Assembly (NCBI RefSeq): GCF_047324175.1
Contig: NZ_CP178732.1
Coordinates: 4,650,001 to 4,714,000, forward strand
From: Acerihabitans sp015654925
GTDB lineage: Bacteria; Pseudomonadota; Gammaproteobacteria; Enterobacterales; Enterobacteriaceae
DNA length: 64,000 nt
Direction: 5' to 3'
This document shows, piece by piece, positions 8,100 through 16,666 of the stretch (position 1 is its first letter; each line of letters opens with the position of its first letter). The translations under genes and the position numbers were made by a program. The notes under the pieces are model-generated. The model did not search any database and was not told the origin of the DNA. It was given only the letters and a program-made list of their open reading frames with translations.

Positions 8100-9301
8100 G
8101 CGGTCTGTGGTTATATGCCTGGCGGGGGCTTTCTTCCGACGGAGCTTTTTGCTCAGGACATATGCTGGGGGCAGGCAAGGTCGCGATCCGCCGGCAATTG
8201 ATTGGGCAGCAGGTGCAGCCGTTCCGCGTGCGCATCGCCGGCTATCTGGGGGCCGGTTATTGGCGTAAACAGCATCTGGCCGCCATGACGTCGCAGTTGG
8301 CCTCGCTGCTCGGCGCGGGATTGCCGCTCAGGGAGAGCCTGCATCTGCTGGCGCAGGATCACCCGCGCACCGGCTGGCGCTGCCTGCTGCGCCTGCTCGG
8401 CGCCAAGATCGAACAGGGCCAGACCCTGTCGCAAGCCCTGGCCGATTTCCCTCAGGTTTTCCCGCCGCTGTACTGCGCCATGACGGCCCTCGGGGAACTT
8501 ACCGGCCGGTTGGATTGCTGCTGCCGCTCGCTGGCGGAACACGAGATCGGGCGGGAGCGGCTAAAAAAAAGAGTGGCGGCGGCATTGCGTTATCCGGCCG
8601 TTATCTGCCTGACGGCGACGGCGGTGGTGGGGCTGATGCTTATCTGGGTATTGCCGGAATTCGCCCGGCTGTATGCCGGCCTCGGCGCGCCGCTGCCGGC
8701 ATCGACCCGCGGCCTGCTGATGCTGGCGGAGCATGCCGGCGGTTATGGGCTCGCGGGTGGGGTGGCCGCCGCCATGCTGTATGGGGCATACCGGCGGGCA
8801 TGCCATTATCATCCCCGCTGGCGGCGCCATATCCAGATGGGGCTGTTATATCTGCCGGGCCTGGGCGCGCTGATTCGCCATCACAATATATACCTGCTAT
8901 TCCAAACCCTGGCCATGACCCATCCGGCGGGAGTGCCCCTGGACAGCGGCCTGGCAGCGGCCGCGCATACCGTCGGCCATGCCGGCTACCGGCAGGCGGT
9001 GTGGCAACTGCACCAGCACATTCAACAAGGTTACGCCCTGCATCAGGCTTTTTACCGCCACCGGCTTTTCCCGCCCCATTGCCACCAGTTAATCAAAACC
9101 GGCGAGTTTGCCGGCACCCTGGATGAGGTGTTCCACCAGTTGGCCCGGCTCCATGAACAGCGTACGCACCAGCTTACCGATGCGCTGGGGCAGTTGGTCG
9201 AACCGCTGCTGTTGCTGATTGTAGGCGGCGCGGTGTGCGGGCTGGTGCTGGTGCTTTATTTGCCGCTGCTGCAACTGGGCGAGGTAATGGGTCGGATTTA
9301 G
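8096..9301 (+). CDS. hofC: Type IV pilus inner-membrane platform protein HofC (GspF/PilC family)
   Basis: Integral inner-membrane platform on which the assembly ATPase acts. It has 401 residues against 400 in E. coli. It contains two related T2SSF domains, one around residues 60-180 (LASLLGAGLPLRESLHLL, FPPLYCAMTALGELTGRLD) and one around 265-385 (TLAMTHPAGVPLDSGL, HQLIKTGEFAGTLDEVF). Hydrophobic helices follow the first (VICLTATAVVGLMLIWVLPEF) and end the second (LLLLIVGGAVCGLVLVLYLP). It starts within the end of hofB and is the last gene of the operon. Confidence 0.92.
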   Translation: MSGLWLYAWRGLSSDGAFCSGHMLGAGKVAIRRQLIGQQVQPFRVRIAGYLGAGYWRKQHLAAMTSQLASLLGAGLPLRESLHLLAQDHPRTGWRCLLRLLGAKIEQGQTLSQALADFPQVFPPLYCAMTALGELTGRLDCCCRSLAEHEIGRERLKKRVAAALRYPAVICLTATAVVGLMLIWVLPEFARLYAGLGAPLPASTRGLLMLAEHAGGYGLAGGVAAAMLYGAYRRACHYHPRWRRHIQMGLLYLPGLGALIRHHNIYLLFQTLAMTHPAGVPLDSGLAAAAHTVGHAGYRQAVWQLHQHIQQGYALHQAFYRHRLFPPHCHQLIKTGEFAGTLDEVFHQLARLHEQRTHQLTDALGQLVEPLLLLIVGGAVCGLVLVLYLPLLQLGEVMGRI

Positions 9302-9319
9302 GTCAAGCGAGGGCCAGAC

Positions 9320-9339
9320 GGCCGGGATTGGCCCCGGCC
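9320..9339. terminator. Hairpin between convergent hofC and guaC
   Basis: GGCCGGG at 9320-9326 pairs with CCCGGCC at 9333-9339 across a 6-nt loop in the 46-bp gap between the two converging genes. It has no T-run, so it is a candidate bidirectional terminator only. Confidence 0.4.
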
Positions 9340-9347
9340 CAATGGAG

Positions 9348-10391
9348 TTACAGCTGGGTAAACACCTGGTTTTCCTGCTCGGCCACCCGGATAAAGGTGG
9401 TGCGCTTGGTCAGCTCTTTTAAGCGGGAAGCCCCAACGTAGGTGCAGGCGGAACGCAAGCCGCCGAGGATATCGCGGATGGAGTTTTCCACCGGCCCGCG
9501 CAGCGGGAGTTTGACGGTTTTGCCTTCCGCCGCGCGGTATTGCGCGACGCCGCCCACATGGCGTTTCATGGCGGACTCGGAGCTCATGCCGTAAAACAGC
9601 ATGAATTTCTCGCCGTTCTCTTCTATCACGGTGCCTTCGCATTCATCGTGGCCGGCCAGCATGCCGCCGAGCATCACAAAATCCGCCCCGCCGCCGAAGG
9701 CCTTGGCCACGTCGCCGGGCACCGAACAGCCGCCGTCGCTGACGATCTGGCCGCTTAGGCCGTGGGCGGCATCGGCGCATTCAATCACCGCGGACAGCTG
9801 CGGATAACCGACGCCGGTCTTGACGCGGGTAGTGCATACCGAACCGGGGCCGATCCCCACTTTAACGATATCGGCGCCGGAAAGAATCAGCTCTTCCACC
9901 ATCTCGCCGGTCACCACATTGCCGGCGCAAATCACTTTATCCGGGCAAGCCTCGCGGGCTTTTTGCACGAAATTGACAAAATGTTCGGAGTAGCCGTTGG
10001 CGACATCGATACAAATAAACGTCAATAGCGGCGACAGGGCCAGGATCTGCTTCATTTTTACGAAGTCGGTTTCCGACGTGCCGGTGGAGACCATAACGTG
10101 GCGTAAAATGGAATCCGGGACACGCGCAACAAAATCGCGCCATTGCTCAACGGTATAATGTTTATGCACCGCGGTCAGCACATCAAACGCGGCCAGCGCC
10201 TCGGCCATGCGGAACGTCCCGACGGTATCCATATTGGCGGCGATGATGGGTACGCCCGCCCAGGTACAACCCGGATGTTTAAAGGTGATCTCGCGCTGCA
10301 ACTCAACGTCGGAGCGGCTTTTGAGCGTTGAACGCTTAGGGCGGATAAGAACGTCTTTGAAACCTAATTTAATATCTTCTTCAATACGCAT
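9348..10391 (-). CDS. guaC: GMP reductase GuaC
   Basis: NADPH-dependent conversion of GMP to IMP in purine salvage; cytosolic, IMPDH/GMPR family TIM barrel. It has 347 residues, exactly the E. coli length. The start MRIEEDIKLGFKDVLIRPKRSTL and the barrel segments MDTVGTFRMAEAL, FICIDVANGYSEHF and VICAGNVVTGEM are typical. The catalytic loop GIGPGSVCTTRVKTGVGYPQ carries the active-site cysteine near residue 186. No CBS domain is present, which separates it from GuaB. It is divergent from coaE. Confidence 0.97.
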   Translation of the reverse strand: MRIEEDIKLGFKDVLIRPKRSTLKSRSDVELQREITFKHPGCTWAGVPIIAANMDTVGTFRMAEALAAFDVLTAVHKHYTVEQWRDFVARVPDSILRHVMVSTGTSETDFVKMKQILALSPLLTFICIDVANGYSEHFVNFVQKAREACPDKVICAGNVVTGEMVEELILSGADIVKVGIGPGSVCTTRVKTGVGYPQLSAVIECADAAHGLSGQIVSDGGCSVPGDVAKAFGGGADFVMLGGMLAGHDECEGTVIEENGEKFMLFYGMSSESAMKRHVGGVAQYRAAEGKTVKLPLRGPVENSIRDILGGLRSACTYVGASRLKELTKRTTFIRVAEQENQVFTQL

Positions 10392-10572
10392 CAGGGCTAT
10401 TCCTGGTCAATGGCGACGAGTCGCTGGTAAAGTTCGGGTACGAGAATGCCAATTCCAGTAACGGTATCATACGCCGGATTATTCTTACGGCAAGACTGCG
10501 AAAATGCCCGGATTTACGCTACAATCGTACCAATTTATCTGCGAACGGGCAGAGAGGGAGACCGCACACTCT

Positions 10573-11187
10573 ATGCGTTATATTGTTGCATTAACAGGGG
10601 GGATTGGCAGTGGCAAAAGTACCGTGGCCAACGCCTTCGCCGAACTGGGTGCCACGATTGTCGACGCCGATGTCATCGCCCGTCAGGTCGTCGAGCCGGG
10701 CGGCGACGCGCTGCGGGCCATTCATGCCCGTTTTGGCGACGACATCCTGCTGCCCGACGGGACGCTGGACCGCGCCCGGCTGCGCCAGCGCATTTTCAGC
10801 TCGCCGGGGGACAAGGCGTGGCTCAACGGTTTGCTCCATCCCTTGATCCAGCGTGAAACCCGGCAACAAATAGACCGCGCCGACGGCGATTACGTCTTAT
10901 GGGTCGTGCCGCTGCTGATTGAAAACCATTTGCAATCCCAGGCAAACCGGGTACTGGTGGTGGATGTGGATCGAGAAATCCAAATCGCCCGTACTTTGCG
11001 CCGCGACGGCATCAGCCGCGGTCAAATTGAGAATATTCTTGCCGCGCAGGCCACCCGCGAACAGCGTCTGGCCTGCGCCGATGATATTATAGATAATAGT
11101 GGGCGTCCCGAAGAGATTACGGCCAGTGTGGCTAGGCTGCACCGCCGATATCTTCAGCTTGCGGCATCAGCAACCCGACAGGATTAA
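10573..11187 (+). CDS. coaE: Dephospho-CoA kinase CoaE
   Basis: Phosphorylates the 3'-hydroxyl of dephospho-CoA, the last step of CoA synthesis. It has 204 residues. It opens MRYIVALTGGIGSGKST, with the P-loop Lys at residue 15, then has TIVDADVIARQVVEPG, HPLIQRETRQQI and LVVDVDREIQIARTLRRDG. The start at 10573 matches E. coli; the same frame is open 23 codons upstream but lacks similarity there. A purine-rich GAGAGGGAG stretch lies about 12 nt upstream. It is followed 5 bp later by zapD, in the order coaE-zapD-yacG of E. coli. Confidence 0.97.
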   Translation: MRYIVALTGGIGSGKSTVANAFAELGATIVDADVIARQVVEPGGDALRAIHARFGDDILLPDGTLDRARLRQRIFSSPGDKAWLNGLLHPLIQRETRQQIDRADGDYVLWVVPLLIENHLQSQANRVLVVDVDREIQIARTLRRDGISRGQIENILAAQATREQRLACADDIIDNSGRPEEITASVARLHRRYLQLAASATRQD

Positions 11188-11192
11188 TTATA

Positions 11193-11948
11193 ATGAGTGA
11201 CGTTTACTCGACATCGGTGCTTTTTGAGCATCCTTTAAATGAAAAAATGCGCACCTGGCTGCGCCTGGAATTTTTACTGCAACAACTGTATAACTATCCG
11301 ACGTTGACTGACATCTCAAGCGCATTACCCTTTTTCCGTACCCTTTCCGATCTGCTGGATGTGCTTGAGCGCGGCGATGTCCGAACTGAAATGCTCAAGG
11401 AACTGGACCGGCAGCAGCAAAAAATGCTGCAGTGGGACGGCGTGCCGGGCGTGGATAGCGAGCGCGTGCGCACCCTGCGCAGCGAACTCAAAAACTGCGG
11501 CGCGGTATTAATGGCCGCACCGCGCCTGGGACAGGCGCTGCGCGAGGATCGGTTAATCGGTTCGGTACGCCAGCGGTTGTCGATTCCCGGCGGCTGCTGC
11601 AGCTTTGATTTGCCCGGCCTGCATCTTTGGCTGCACCTGCCCCAGGAACAGCGGGACCATCAGACGGCGGTCTGGCTGAAAACCCTGGACCCATTGCATA
11701 GCGCATTAACCATGGCGCTGGAGCTGGTGCGTCATTCCGAACCGTTTAAAAGCCTTATCAGCCTGAACGGTTTTTTCCAGGACAACGCCGAAGACGCGGA
11801 TTTGCTGCGCATGCGCATACCTTTGCTGTATCAGCTCTATCCGCAGGTATCCGGCCATAAAACCCGCTATGCCATTCGATTTTTATCCATGGACAGCGAA
11901 AAAGGCGTTATTCCGAACCGCCTGCCCTTTGAACTGGCCTGCTGTTGA
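11193..11948 (+). CDS. zapD: Cell division protein ZapD
   Basis: Cytosolic factor that crosslinks FtsZ filaments at the Z ring. It has 251 residues against 247 in E. coli. Conserved segments are LFEHPLNEKMRTWLRLEFLL, LLDVLERGDVRTEMLKELDRQ, RQRLSIPGGCCSFDLP and the C-terminus FELACC. It follows coaE by 5 bp and precedes yacG by about 50 bp. Its partner ftsZ lies about 6 kb further on. Confidence 0.95.
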   Translation: MSDVYSTSVLFEHPLNEKMRTWLRLEFLLQQLYNYPTLTDISSALPFFRTLSDLLDVLERGDVRTEMLKELDRQQQKMLQWDGVPGVDSERVRTLRSELKNCGAVLMAAPRLGQALREDRLIGSVRQRLSIPGGCCSFDLPGLHLWLHLPQEQRDHQTAVWLKTLDPLHSALTMALELVRHSEPFKSLISLNGFFQDNAEDADLLRMRIPLLYQLYPQVSGHKTRYAIRFLSMDSEKGVIPNRLPFELACC

Positions 11949-11997
11949 CCGCCTGGTGTTGAGCTAAGATCGTATCGTTAAGCTGTTGGAGTGCTAA

Positions 11998-12195
11998 ATG
12001 AGTAATGATGTCATGGTAGTCAATTGTCCGACCTGCGGTACGGACGTGGAGTGGGGTCCGCAAAGCCAATTCCGGCCATTTTGCAGTAAACGCTGCCAGT
12101 TAATCGATCTGGGCGAGTGGGCCGATGAAAAGAAAGCGATCCCCAGCGATAGGCAAATCACCGACAGCGATGACTGGAGCGAAGACCAGCGTTAG
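11998..12195 (+). CDS. yacG: DNA gyrase inhibitor YacG
   Basis: Small zinc protein that inhibits DNA gyrase by binding GyrB. It has 65 residues, with a zinc site made by Cys10, Cys13, Cys29 and Cys33 (NCPTCG and FCSKRCQLIDLGEW) and an acidic C-terminal tail. It is the last gene of the coaE-zapD-yacG group and converges with mutT. Confidence 0.94.
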   Translation: MSNDVMVVNCPTCGTDVEWGPQSQFRPFCSKRCQLIDLGEWADEKKAIPSDRQITDSDDWSEDQR

Positions 12196-12205
12196 GGCGA
12201 TAATG

Positions 12206-12229
12206 CCCCGCGGCCCGGGTGCGGCGGGG
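12206..12229. terminator. Hairpin between convergent yacG and mutT
   Basis: CCCCGC at 12206-12211 pairs with GCGGGG at 12224-12229 in the short gap between the two stop codons. It has no clear T-run and is a weak candidate. Confidence 0.35.
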
Positions 12230-12230
12230 A

Positions 12231-12623
12231 TTAAAGACTGGCGGCCAGTTGGCGGATGATAGCCGCATTGGCCGGCGGAAACTCATCGGCTTTCAGTTCC
12301 GCCTGCGGACACCAGCGCACCGGCTGGCCCTCTTTACCGTACGGCGTCCCCTGCCACCGCTCAACCAGGAAAAAATAGAAAGCCATTTGCCGATCGGCGA
12401 ACTGGTGCTGGCTGGTGGACAGCAGTTCGGCCCGCTCCACCTGGATACCGGTTTCTTCCAGCAATTCCCGTTTTAGCGCCTGCTCAGGGGTTTCGCCCTC
12501 TTCCATTTTGCCGCCGGGAAACTCCCAGAAACCGCCCATATGGGATTCCGCCGGCCGCTGGGCGATAAAAATCTGCTGCTGCGCATTACGGATAATGCCT
12601 ACGGCAATTGTGCGTATCGTCAT
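12231..12623 (-). CDS. mutT: 8-oxo-dGTP diphosphatase MutT
   Basis: Nudix hydrolase that removes 8-oxo-dGTP from the nucleotide pool and so prevents A:T to C:G transversions. It has 130 residues from the ATG at 12623 (MTIRTIAVGIIRN), matching the E. coli length of 129. A GTG two codons upstream (12629) sits at better spacing from the GGAG and is an alternative start. The Nudix box GGKMEEGETPEQALKRELLE continues with ETGI and keeps all consensus residues (Gx5Ex7REUxEExGU). It lies downstream of secA on the same strand, as in E. coli. Confidence 0.95.
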   Translation of the reverse strand: MTIRTIAVGIIRNAQQQIFIAQRPAESHMGGFWEFPGGKMEEGETPEQALKRELLEETGIQVERAELLSTSQHQFADRQMAFYFFLVERWQGTPYGKEGQPVRWCPQAELKADEFPPANAAIIRQLAASL

Positions 12624-12648
12624 TGTCACAGGTACTCCGAAAATAAAG

Positions 12649-12768
12649 GCATTGCCGGGCGGCGCCCTCCTCGGGAACCGGCCCTATCTTGTTGCTGCAA
12701 TTATAAAAGCATTTCCTGGCGGCTCCCGAACCGGAGCCGGCCCTATCTTATTGCTGCAATTTGCCGTG
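12649..12768. repeat. Two tandem ~60-bp direct repeats at the 3' end of secA
   Basis: Units 12649-12708 and 12709-12768 align with one 1-nt gap. The last 25 positions (CCGGCCCTATCTT, one mismatch, then TTGCTGCAATT) are almost identical, and about 16 of the first 20 agree. The right copy contains the last secA codons (K-L-Q-Q-stop); the left copy is a duplicate of that tail lying between secA and mutT. The right copy also holds the stem GGCTCC/GGAGCC (12721-12738), a possible weak terminator for secA on the minus strand. Confidence 0.75.
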
Positions 12769-15465
12769 GCATTGTTTGTATTTTTTGCCGGAGCCACACG
12801 GGCACGGGTCGTTACGCCCTACTTTGCGCCCTTCGTGCACCGGCTGATTCGCCAGGGCCGGCACATCGTTTAACACCGGTTCGGCCTGGTGGCTCAACTG
12901 CTGCTGCAGCGCCAGGCGCTCGGCTTCTTCGCGGCGCTGTTGCTCCAACGCCTCGACTTCTTCCGGCATCCGCACCTGTACCTTGCTCAGGGTGCTGATC
13001 ACTTCATACTTCAGCGATTCCAGCATGGCGGCAAACATGGCGAAAGATTCGCGTTTGTACTCCTGCTTCGGATCTTTTTGGGCATAACCGCGCAGATGGA
13101 TACCCTGGCGCAGGTAGTCCATGGCCGCCAGATGTTCTTTCCATAGCGAATCGAGGGTTTGCAGCATCACGCCTTTTTCAAAGCTGCGCATCATCTCGAC
13201 GCCGACCACTTCCTCTTTGCGCTGATATTGCTCCAGCGTTTTTTCCAGGATGCGCTCGCGCAGGGTTTCTTCATGCAGACCCGGTTCTTGGTCCAGCCAT
13301 TCGGCAATCGGCATATCCAGATCGAAGTCGTCTTTCAGGCGTCTTTCCAGCCCCGGCACGTCCCACATTTCCTCCAGCGACTGCGGCGGAATATGGTTAT
13401 CAAGCACGGTTTTCAGTACGTCTTCGCGGATGCTGATAATGGTTTCACTGATATCCGCGACATCCAGCAATTCATTACGCTGGCTGTAGATGGCCCGGCG
13501 CTGGTCGTTGGCGACGTCATCGTATTCCAGCAACTGTTTGCGGATATCGAAGTTGCGGCTTTCAACTTTACGCTGTGCGTTGGCGATGGCCTTGGTCACC
13601 CACGGATGCTCGATGGCTTCGCCCGGCTTCATGCCCAGTTTGCGCATCATGCCGGTCACGCGGTCAGAGGCGAAGATGCGCATCAAGGCATCTTCCATCG
13701 ACAGGTAGAAGCGAGAAGACCCGGCATCCCCCTGACGACCCGAACGCCCGCGCAGCTGGTTATCGATACGGCGCGATTCATGACGTTCGGTGCCGATGAT
13801 ATGCAGCCCGCCGGAGGCCAGCACCGCATCATGGCGAATCTGCCATGCGGCCTTGAGGGCGGTAATATCGTCTTCCGTAGGATCTTCCAGATGGGAGATT
13901 TCCGCCTGCCAGCTGCCGCCGAGCACGATATCCGTCCCGCGGCCGGCCATATTGGTGGCGATGGTGACGGCGCCCGGCGACCCGGCCTGGGCCACGATAT
14001 CCGCTTCCATGGCGTGGAATTTGGCGTTCAGGACTTTATGTTCGATGCCGGCCTTTTCCAACTCGTGCGATACCACCTCGGATTTTTCAATGGAGATGGT
14101 ACCCACCAGCACCGGCTGGCCTTTGGCTGAACAGGTCTTGATATCTTCGATGATCGCGTCGATCTTCTCTTTTTCGGTCATATAGACCAGATCCGGCAAA
14201 TCTTTGCGGATCATAGGACGGTTGGTGGGCACCACGATGGTGTCCAGCTTGTAGATCGAGCTGAATTCAAACGCTTCGGTATCGGCGGTCCCGGTCATCC
14301 CGGCCAGCTTTTCATACAGGCGGAAGTAATTCTGGAAGGTGATGGATGCCAGGGTCTGGTTTTCGTTCTGGATGGCGACGTTTTCCTTGGCTTCCACCGC
14401 CTGGTGCAAACCGTCGGACCAGCGGCGACCCGGCATGCTGCGCCCGGTATGCTCATCGACGATAATCACCTCGCCGTCTTTGACGATATAATCCACGTCG
14501 CGGGCGAACAGCACGTGGGCGCGCAGCGCGGCGGTCACATGATGCATCAGCATGATATTGGCCGGGGAATAAAGCGACTCGCCCTCCTCCATGATGCCGG
14601 CCTGGACCATCAGTTCTTCAATCAGCACCAGGCCGCGTTCGGTCAGGTTGACCTGGCGGGATTTTTCGTCCACCGAGAAATGGCCTTCCCCCTGGAACGA
14701 ATCGGAGTCTTCTTTATCTTGGCGGATCAGATGCGGGATCAGCTTATCCACCCGCATATACATTTCGGAGCTGTCTTCCGCCGGCCCTGAAATAATCAGC
14801 GGCGTACGGGCTTCATCGATCAGGATGGAGTCGACCTCATCCACCAGCGCGTAGTGCAGCTTGCGCTGCACGCGGTCTTCGGGGCTGAAGGCCATATTGT
14901 CGCGCAGGTAATCGAACCCGTATTCGTTGTTGGTGCCGTAGGTAATGTCGGCAGCGTAGGCGGCACGTTTGGCCGGCGCCGGCATATTCGGCAAATTGAT
15001 GCCGACGGTCAGGCCGAGGAACTCGAACAGCGGACGGTTGTTTTCGGCATCGCGCTGCGCCAGGTAATCATTGACGGTGACCACGTGCACGCCTTTGCCG
15101 CTCAGGGCGTTCAGGTAGGCCGGCAGGGTGGCGGTCAGGGTTTTACCTTCGCCGGTGCGCATTTCAGCGATGCAGCGGTCGTTAAGCACCATGCCGCCCT
15201 GCAGCTGGACATCGAAGTGACGCATGCCGAAGACCCGTTTGCTGGCTTCACGCACCACGGCAAAGGATTCGGGCAATAAGCTGTCGACGGATTCGCCTTT
15301 CTCCAAACGGGCGCGAAACTCGATGGTTTTCGCGGCCAGCTCGGCGTCGGTCAGCTTCTCCATATCCGGTTCCATCCGGTTGATGATTTCTACGGTCTTG
15401 CTCATGCGCCGCAGGGTGCGGTCGTTGCGACTTCCAAAAACTTTTGTAAGCAGTTTAGATAACAT
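12748..15465 (-). CDS. secA: Preprotein translocase ATPase SecA
   Basis: ATP-driven motor that pushes preproteins through SecYEG. It has 905 residues against 901 in E. coli. The N-terminus is MLSKLLTKVFGSRNDRTLRR. NBD1 has Walker A MRTGEGKT and Walker B VDEVDSILIDEARTPLIISG; NBD2 has GTISIEKSEVVS, TNMAGRGTDI and QLRGRSGRQGD. The C-terminal zinc motif CPCGSGKKYKQCHG serves SecB and lipid binding. It lies downstream of secM with an 89-bp spacer. Translation is expected to be controlled by SecM stalling, but see the changed SecM motif. Confidence 0.98.
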   Translation of the reverse strand: MLSKLLTKVFGSRNDRTLRRMSKTVEIINRMEPDMEKLTDAELAAKTIEFRARLEKGESVDSLLPESFAVVREASKRVFGMRHFDVQLQGGMVLNDRCIAEMRTGEGKTLTATLPAYLNALSGKGVHVVTVNDYLAQRDAENNRPLFEFLGLTVGINLPNMPAPAKRAAYAADITYGTNNEYGFDYLRDNMAFSPEDRVQRKLHYALVDEVDSILIDEARTPLIISGPAEDSSEMYMRVDKLIPHLIRQDKEDSDSFQGEGHFSVDEKSRQVNLTERGLVLIEELMVQAGIMEEGESLYSPANIMLMHHVTAALRAHVLFARDVDYIVKDGEVIIVDEHTGRSMPGRRWSDGLHQAVEAKENVAIQNENQTLASITFQNYFRLYEKLAGMTGTADTEAFEFSSIYKLDTIVVPTNRPMIRKDLPDLVYMTEKEKIDAIIEDIKTCSAKGQPVLVGTISIEKSEVVSHELEKAGIEHKVLNAKFHAMEADIVAQAGSPGAVTIATNMAGRGTDIVLGGSWQAEISHLEDPTEDDITALKAAWQIRHDAVLASGGLHIIGTERHESRRIDNQLRGRSGRQGDAGSSRFYLSMEDALMRIFASDRVTGMMRKLGMKPGEAIEHPWVTKAIANAQRKVESRNFDIRKQLLEYDDVANDQRRAIYSQRNELLDVADISETIISIREDVLKTVLDNHIPPQSLEEMWDVPGLERRLKDDFDLDMPIAEWLDQEPGLHEETLRERILEKTLEQYQRKEEVVGVEMMRSFEKGVMLQTLDSLWKEHLAAMDYLRQGIHLRGYAQKDPKQEYKRESFAMFAAMLESLKYEVISTLSKVQVRMPEEVEALEQQRREEAERLALQQQLSHQAEPVLNDVPALANQPVHEGRKVGRNDPCPCGSGKKYKQCHGKLQQ

Positions 15466-15554
15466 AATTATTCAAATCTCGTCACGGCCAGGTCTGATTA
15501 ACAGGCAGCGGCCAATAAATGCGTAAGGGGTATAAAAAATTCCGTGGATCACGG

Positions 15555-16076
15555 TTAGCTGATATGGGCGGGTCCGGCGCGAATTCCCTGTACCTGCGTC
15601 AGGCGAATTCCTGTACGATGATCGGCCAAGGGTTGGTAATGCGCCTGGGCGATAAGGCGAATGACGACGGGGGGTTTCGACTCGCGGGTCAGCAGCGCAT
15701 TCAGGGTGCTTAATAAAACCTGGTGCTGGGCTTTGAGCGGCGCGGCGATTTCCGCCACCGCCGACTGCGGGCTGATATGCTGCGGCACCCAGGCGATGGA
15801 CAAATGGCGGATAACGGTGCGGATGGCGTGCTGATGCCAGTAATCCACCGTGAATGAAGGGCGGCGCTGGGCGTTTTTGAGCAAGGCCAGGCGATCGAAG
15901 CCGGCATTGAAGGCATTTTGCCGGCTCAGGCTCGGCAGGGTATTGGCGAGATGTGCTTGTTCCTGCCCGCTGTTGAGCATATATGGCACGCCAAAACCCG
16001 CCGCAACCATCCCCAACAGGAGATGCGGCCAGAAATAACGTCTGCCAAATTGTCGCCAACGATTTAAAATACCCAT
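15555..16076 (-). CDS. secM: Secretion monitor SecM with altered arrest sequence
   Basis: Exported regulatory peptide whose ribosome stalling raises secA translation when export is slow. It has 173 residues against 170 in E. coli. The N-terminus MGILNRWRQFGRRYFWPHLL continues with LGMVAAGFGVPYML, the usual long signal region, and the middle keeps VDYWHQHAIRTVIRHLS. The arrest region ends QGIRAGP (Gly164-Pro169). A gap-free alignment to E. coli FxxxxWIxxxxGIRAGP, however, puts His153 for Phe150, Arg158 for Trp155 and Leu159 for Ile156. It lies upstream of secA and divergent from the DUF721 gene. A longer overlapping ORF in another frame is a shadow. Confidence 0.93.
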   Translation of the reverse strand: MGILNRWRQFGRRYFWPHLLLGMVAAGFGVPYMLNSGQEQAHLANTLPSLSRQNAFNAGFDRLALLKNAQRRPSFTVDYWHQHAIRTVIRHLSIAWVPQHISPQSAVAEIAAPLKAQHQVLLSTLNALLTRESKPPVVIRLIAQAHYQPLADHRTGIRLTQVQGIRAGPAHIS

Positions 16077-16103
16077 TACTTAATGTATTCCGCCGGAGTT
16101 TTT

Positions 16104-16628
16104 ATGCGCGACAGTCGTCCACAATCCATTGATATCCTGTTTACTGTTATCGCGACGCCTGAACGCCATACGTTAAAGCAGATCCAGCAGCGCGCCGTTG
16201 CGCTGCTTAAACTGAACCAGGCAGTGGCCGGTCTGCTGCCGGCGCCGATGAAACCATGGTGCCGCGTAGCCAATTTCAGGCAGGGCGTGCTGGTGCTTGA
16301 AACCGCCAATGCCAGTTGGATGATGAGGTTACGCTATGAACAATCGCGGTTATTATCCGCGTTACGAGCGCAGATTCTACCATCATTGTCGTCGATCGAC
16401 ATCAGGATTAACCCAACACTTGCTACAAAAGGGCATTTGATTACGCAAAATAGCGCGCAGGCGCAGGAAAAAAACCAGGGAGAGGAAGTGCAAAAACGCA
16501 GGTTAAGCCCGCAAAGCGCCGAGGCGATCCGCCACCTGGCCGCCCGCAGTCCCGAAAAGCTGCAAAAGCTGCTCGAACGGTTGGCGGGGCTGGCCGGAGA
16601 AGGTGCCAACCCCACCCGCCGCGGGTAG
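16104..16628 (+). CDS. DUF721 / DciA-like protein
   Basis: 174-residue protein recognised as a DUF721 (DciA-type) protein, a family whose characterised members load the replicative helicase DnaB where DnaC is absent. Enterobacteria usually have DnaC, so the role here is uncertain. The KH-like core is seen around residues 20-100 (LNQAVAGLLPAPMKPWCRVANFRQGVLVLE split by short loops, then ANASWMMRLRYEQSRLL). A charged tail follows (QAQEKNQGEEVQKRR). The start at 16104 follows CGGAG at good spacing; another ATG 7 codons upstream is less likely. It is divergent from secM and convergent with lpxC, the position seen in several non-Escherichia enterics. Confidence 0.8.
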   Translation: MRDSRPQSIDILFTVIATPERHTLKQIQQRAVALLKLNQAVAGLLPAPMKPWCRVANFRQGVLVLETANASWMMRLRYEQSRLLSALRAQILPSLSSIDIRINPTLATKGHLITQNSAQAQEKNQGEEVQKRRLSPQSAEAIRHLAARSPEKLQKLLERLAGLAGEGANPTRRG

Positions 16629-16641
16629 GGGTAATACTATA

Positions 16642-16661
16642 GCCGGGTTATATCAACCCGC
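16642..16661. terminator. Weak hairpin between convergent DUF721 gene and lpxC
   Basis: CGGGTT at 16644-16649 pairs with AACCCG at 16655-16660, extended by AG/CT outside a one-base bulge. It lies in the 38-bp gap between the two converging genes. No T-run is seen. Confidence 0.35.
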
Positions 16662-16666
16662 TGCCG

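Noticed and set aside
13159..14130. 323-codon plus-strand frame opposite secA
   Set aside because: Antisense shadow rich in His, Phe and Gly; secA motifs are intact on the other strand.
15472..16059. 195-codon minus-strand frame overlapping secM
   Set aside because: Different frame from secM; the secM frame carries the signal region and GIRAGP. This one has no similarity.
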